A DNA stretch of 64,000 bases, from the NCBI GenBank assembly GCA_016717705.1, contig JADKFD010000015.1:1-64000 (forward strand), in the 5' to 3' direction. The notes beneath the pieces were generated by a model. The model saw only the letters and a list, made by a program, of their open reading frames with translations. It did no database searches and was not told where the DNA came from. This document shows, in pieces, positions 63,032-64,000 of the stretch. A program made the translations under genes and the position numbers. Within the stretch, counting starts at the first letter, position 1; each line of letters starts with the position of its first letter. This stretch comes from Rhodanobacteraceae bacterium. GTDB lineage: Bacteria; Pseudomonadota; Gammaproteobacteria; Xanthomonadales; SZUA-5.

Positions 63032-64000
63032 ATGATCGTCAAACCCGCTCGTTCCTTGCTGTCGCTGTTGATTGGTCTGTCGCTGACCGTGCCCCTGTTC
63101 GCTGCTGATGCCGACGCGGATCGCTGGGAAATCCCGGTGGCGGTGAAGACCCTGGACAATGGCCTGACGGTGGTTGTTTCGGAAGATCGCAGCGCACCGG
63201 TGGTGGGTGTCAGCGTGGTCTACAAGGTGGGCATGCGCCTGGAGCCGAAGAATCGCTCCGGCTTCGCGCACCTCTTCGAGCACCTGATGTTCGAGGGCAC
63301 GCCGAATGCGCCGGAGGGCACGTTCGACAAGGTGATCACCGGCGGCGGCGGCCGCAACAATGGTTCCACCCGGCCGGATTACACCAACTACATCGAGGTT
63401 GCCCCGGTGTCGGCACTGGAACCGATCCTGTGGCTGGAAGCCGATCGCATGAAGACGCTCGACTTCAACGCCAAGACGCTGAAGAACCAGCAGGATGTGG
63501 TCAAGGAAGAGATCCGCGTCAACGTGAAGAACCAGCCCTATGGCGGCTTCATGTGGATCGACATCTCGCAGCAGGCCTTCCAGAAGTGGGAGAACAACCA
63601 CGACGGCTACGGCAGCTTCGTCGACCTGGAGAACGCCAGCCTCGACGATGTGCGCGCTTTCCATCGCGACTATTACGGCCCGAACAATGCGGTGATCGCG
63701 CTGGCCGGCGACATCAGCGCCGAACAGGGCTTCGCGCTGGCCGAGAAGTACTTCGGCAAGATCGAACGCCGCGAGACGCCGCCGAAGCCGGACGTCAGCG
63801 AGCCGCTGAACACCAAGGAAAAGCGCATCACCCAGCCCGACGCACTGGCCCAGGTGCCGGCCGTTGCCGTGGCCTGGAAGATCGCCGAGCGCGGCAGCGC
63901 CGATCAGGCGCCGTTCGCCGTGCTGGCCGAAGTGCTCGCCGGCGGCGACGCCTCGCGCATGTATCTGGGCCTGGTCAAGGGCAAGGAAATGGCCTTGAAC
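63032..64000 (+). CDS. M16-family zinc metallopeptidase, 3' end beyond window
   Basis: The first 323 residues of a periplasmic M16 (pitrilysin/insulinase-type) protease. A signal peptide (LLSLLIGLSLTVPLFAADA) leads to the inverted zinc motif HLFEHLMFEG (His80, Glu83, His84), with the distal Glu in KEEIRVNVKN near residue 160. The segment YYGPNNAVIALAGDIS is typical of the N-terminal domain's end. The usual S/T-R-DxTxY region reads STRPDYTNYIE. The gene runs off the window edge. Confidence 0.93.
   Translation, partial: MIVKPARSLLSLLIGLSLTVPLFAADADADRWEIPVAVKTLDNGLTVVVSEDRSAPVVGVSVVYKVGMRLEPKNRSGFAHLFEHLMFEGTPNAPEGTFDKVITGGGGRNNGSTRPDYTNYIEVAPVSALEPILWLEADRMKTLDFNAKTLKNQQDVVKEEIRVNVKNQPYGGFMWIDISQQAFQKWENNHDGYGSFVDLENASLDDVRAFHRDYYGPNNAVIALAGDISAEQGFALAEKYFGKIERRETPPKPDVSEPLNTKEKRITQPDALAQVPAVAVAWKIAERGSADQAPFAVLAEVLAGGDASRMYLGLVKGKEMALN

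Overview
High-GC bacterial DNA, most likely a gammaproteobacterium of the Xanthomonadales (Lysobacterales), possibly Rhodanobacteraceae. This placement is inference. It rests on the block serC-serA-pheA-hisC-aroA-cmk-rpsA-ihfB-lapA-lapB, the WecA/WbpM/GalU surface-sugar genes next to it, the dense GTAGGAGCG- and GTGGGAGCGGG-type palindromic repeats, and secreted proteins of a style common in that group. No rRNA, tRNA or CRISPR array was seen.

Layout. 0-1.4 kb: an IS110-family transposase with its non-coding end, next to REP-like palindromes and a tandem REP array. 1.5-13 kb: accessory genes (PAS protein, Asp-box/choice-of-anchor protein, YkgJ, penicillin acylase, patatin remnant, a GspL/GspM-like periplasmic protein, DUF938 methyltransferase, pseudouridine salvage psuK-psuG). 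Five of these genes are broken by single-base frameshifts, about fifteen in total, which points to local sequence error or decay. 13-15.7 kb: membrane protein, Fe(II)/2OG dioxygenase, small secreted protein. 15.8-21.3 kb: the most interesting block, with a SLOG-like sensor fused to membrane segments, a divergent multi-spanning membrane protein ending in an alpha/beta hydrolase, and a membrane-anchored TIR protein. 21.5-31 kb: phosphomannomutase, DUF924, DUF4344, a cyclophilin, DUF2058, and an overlapping pair made of an LtaS-like sulfatase and an Omp85-type outer-membrane protein. 31-35.2 kb: a REC-REC-PAS-GGDEF-EAL protein coupled to exonuclease I.

35.3-49.5 kb: on the minus strand, serine, phenylalanine, histidine and shikimate genes lead into cytidylate kinase, ribosomal protein S1, IHF-beta, the LapA/LapB control module for LPS synthesis, a polyprenyl-phosphate sugar transferase, a WbpM-like dehydratase and galU, so the far end of this run supplies surface polysaccharide. 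AroA carries a large in-frame internal deletion. 49.7-64 kb: glycine-zipper protein, divergent hutF/hutI for histidine degradation, a 41-residue ribosomal THX protein, FAD oxidoreductase with DUF3429, NTF2-like, HD-like and DUF5329 proteins, a RIO kinase, an XRE regulator divergent from an FAD oxidase, a ~480-base block of nearly pure G and C that looks artefactual, YaeQ, DUF2189, and the 5' part of an M16 peptidase.

A recurrent pattern is that most gaps between convergent genes carry a structured repeat or palindrome, which suggests these elements serve as bidirectional terminators or insulators.
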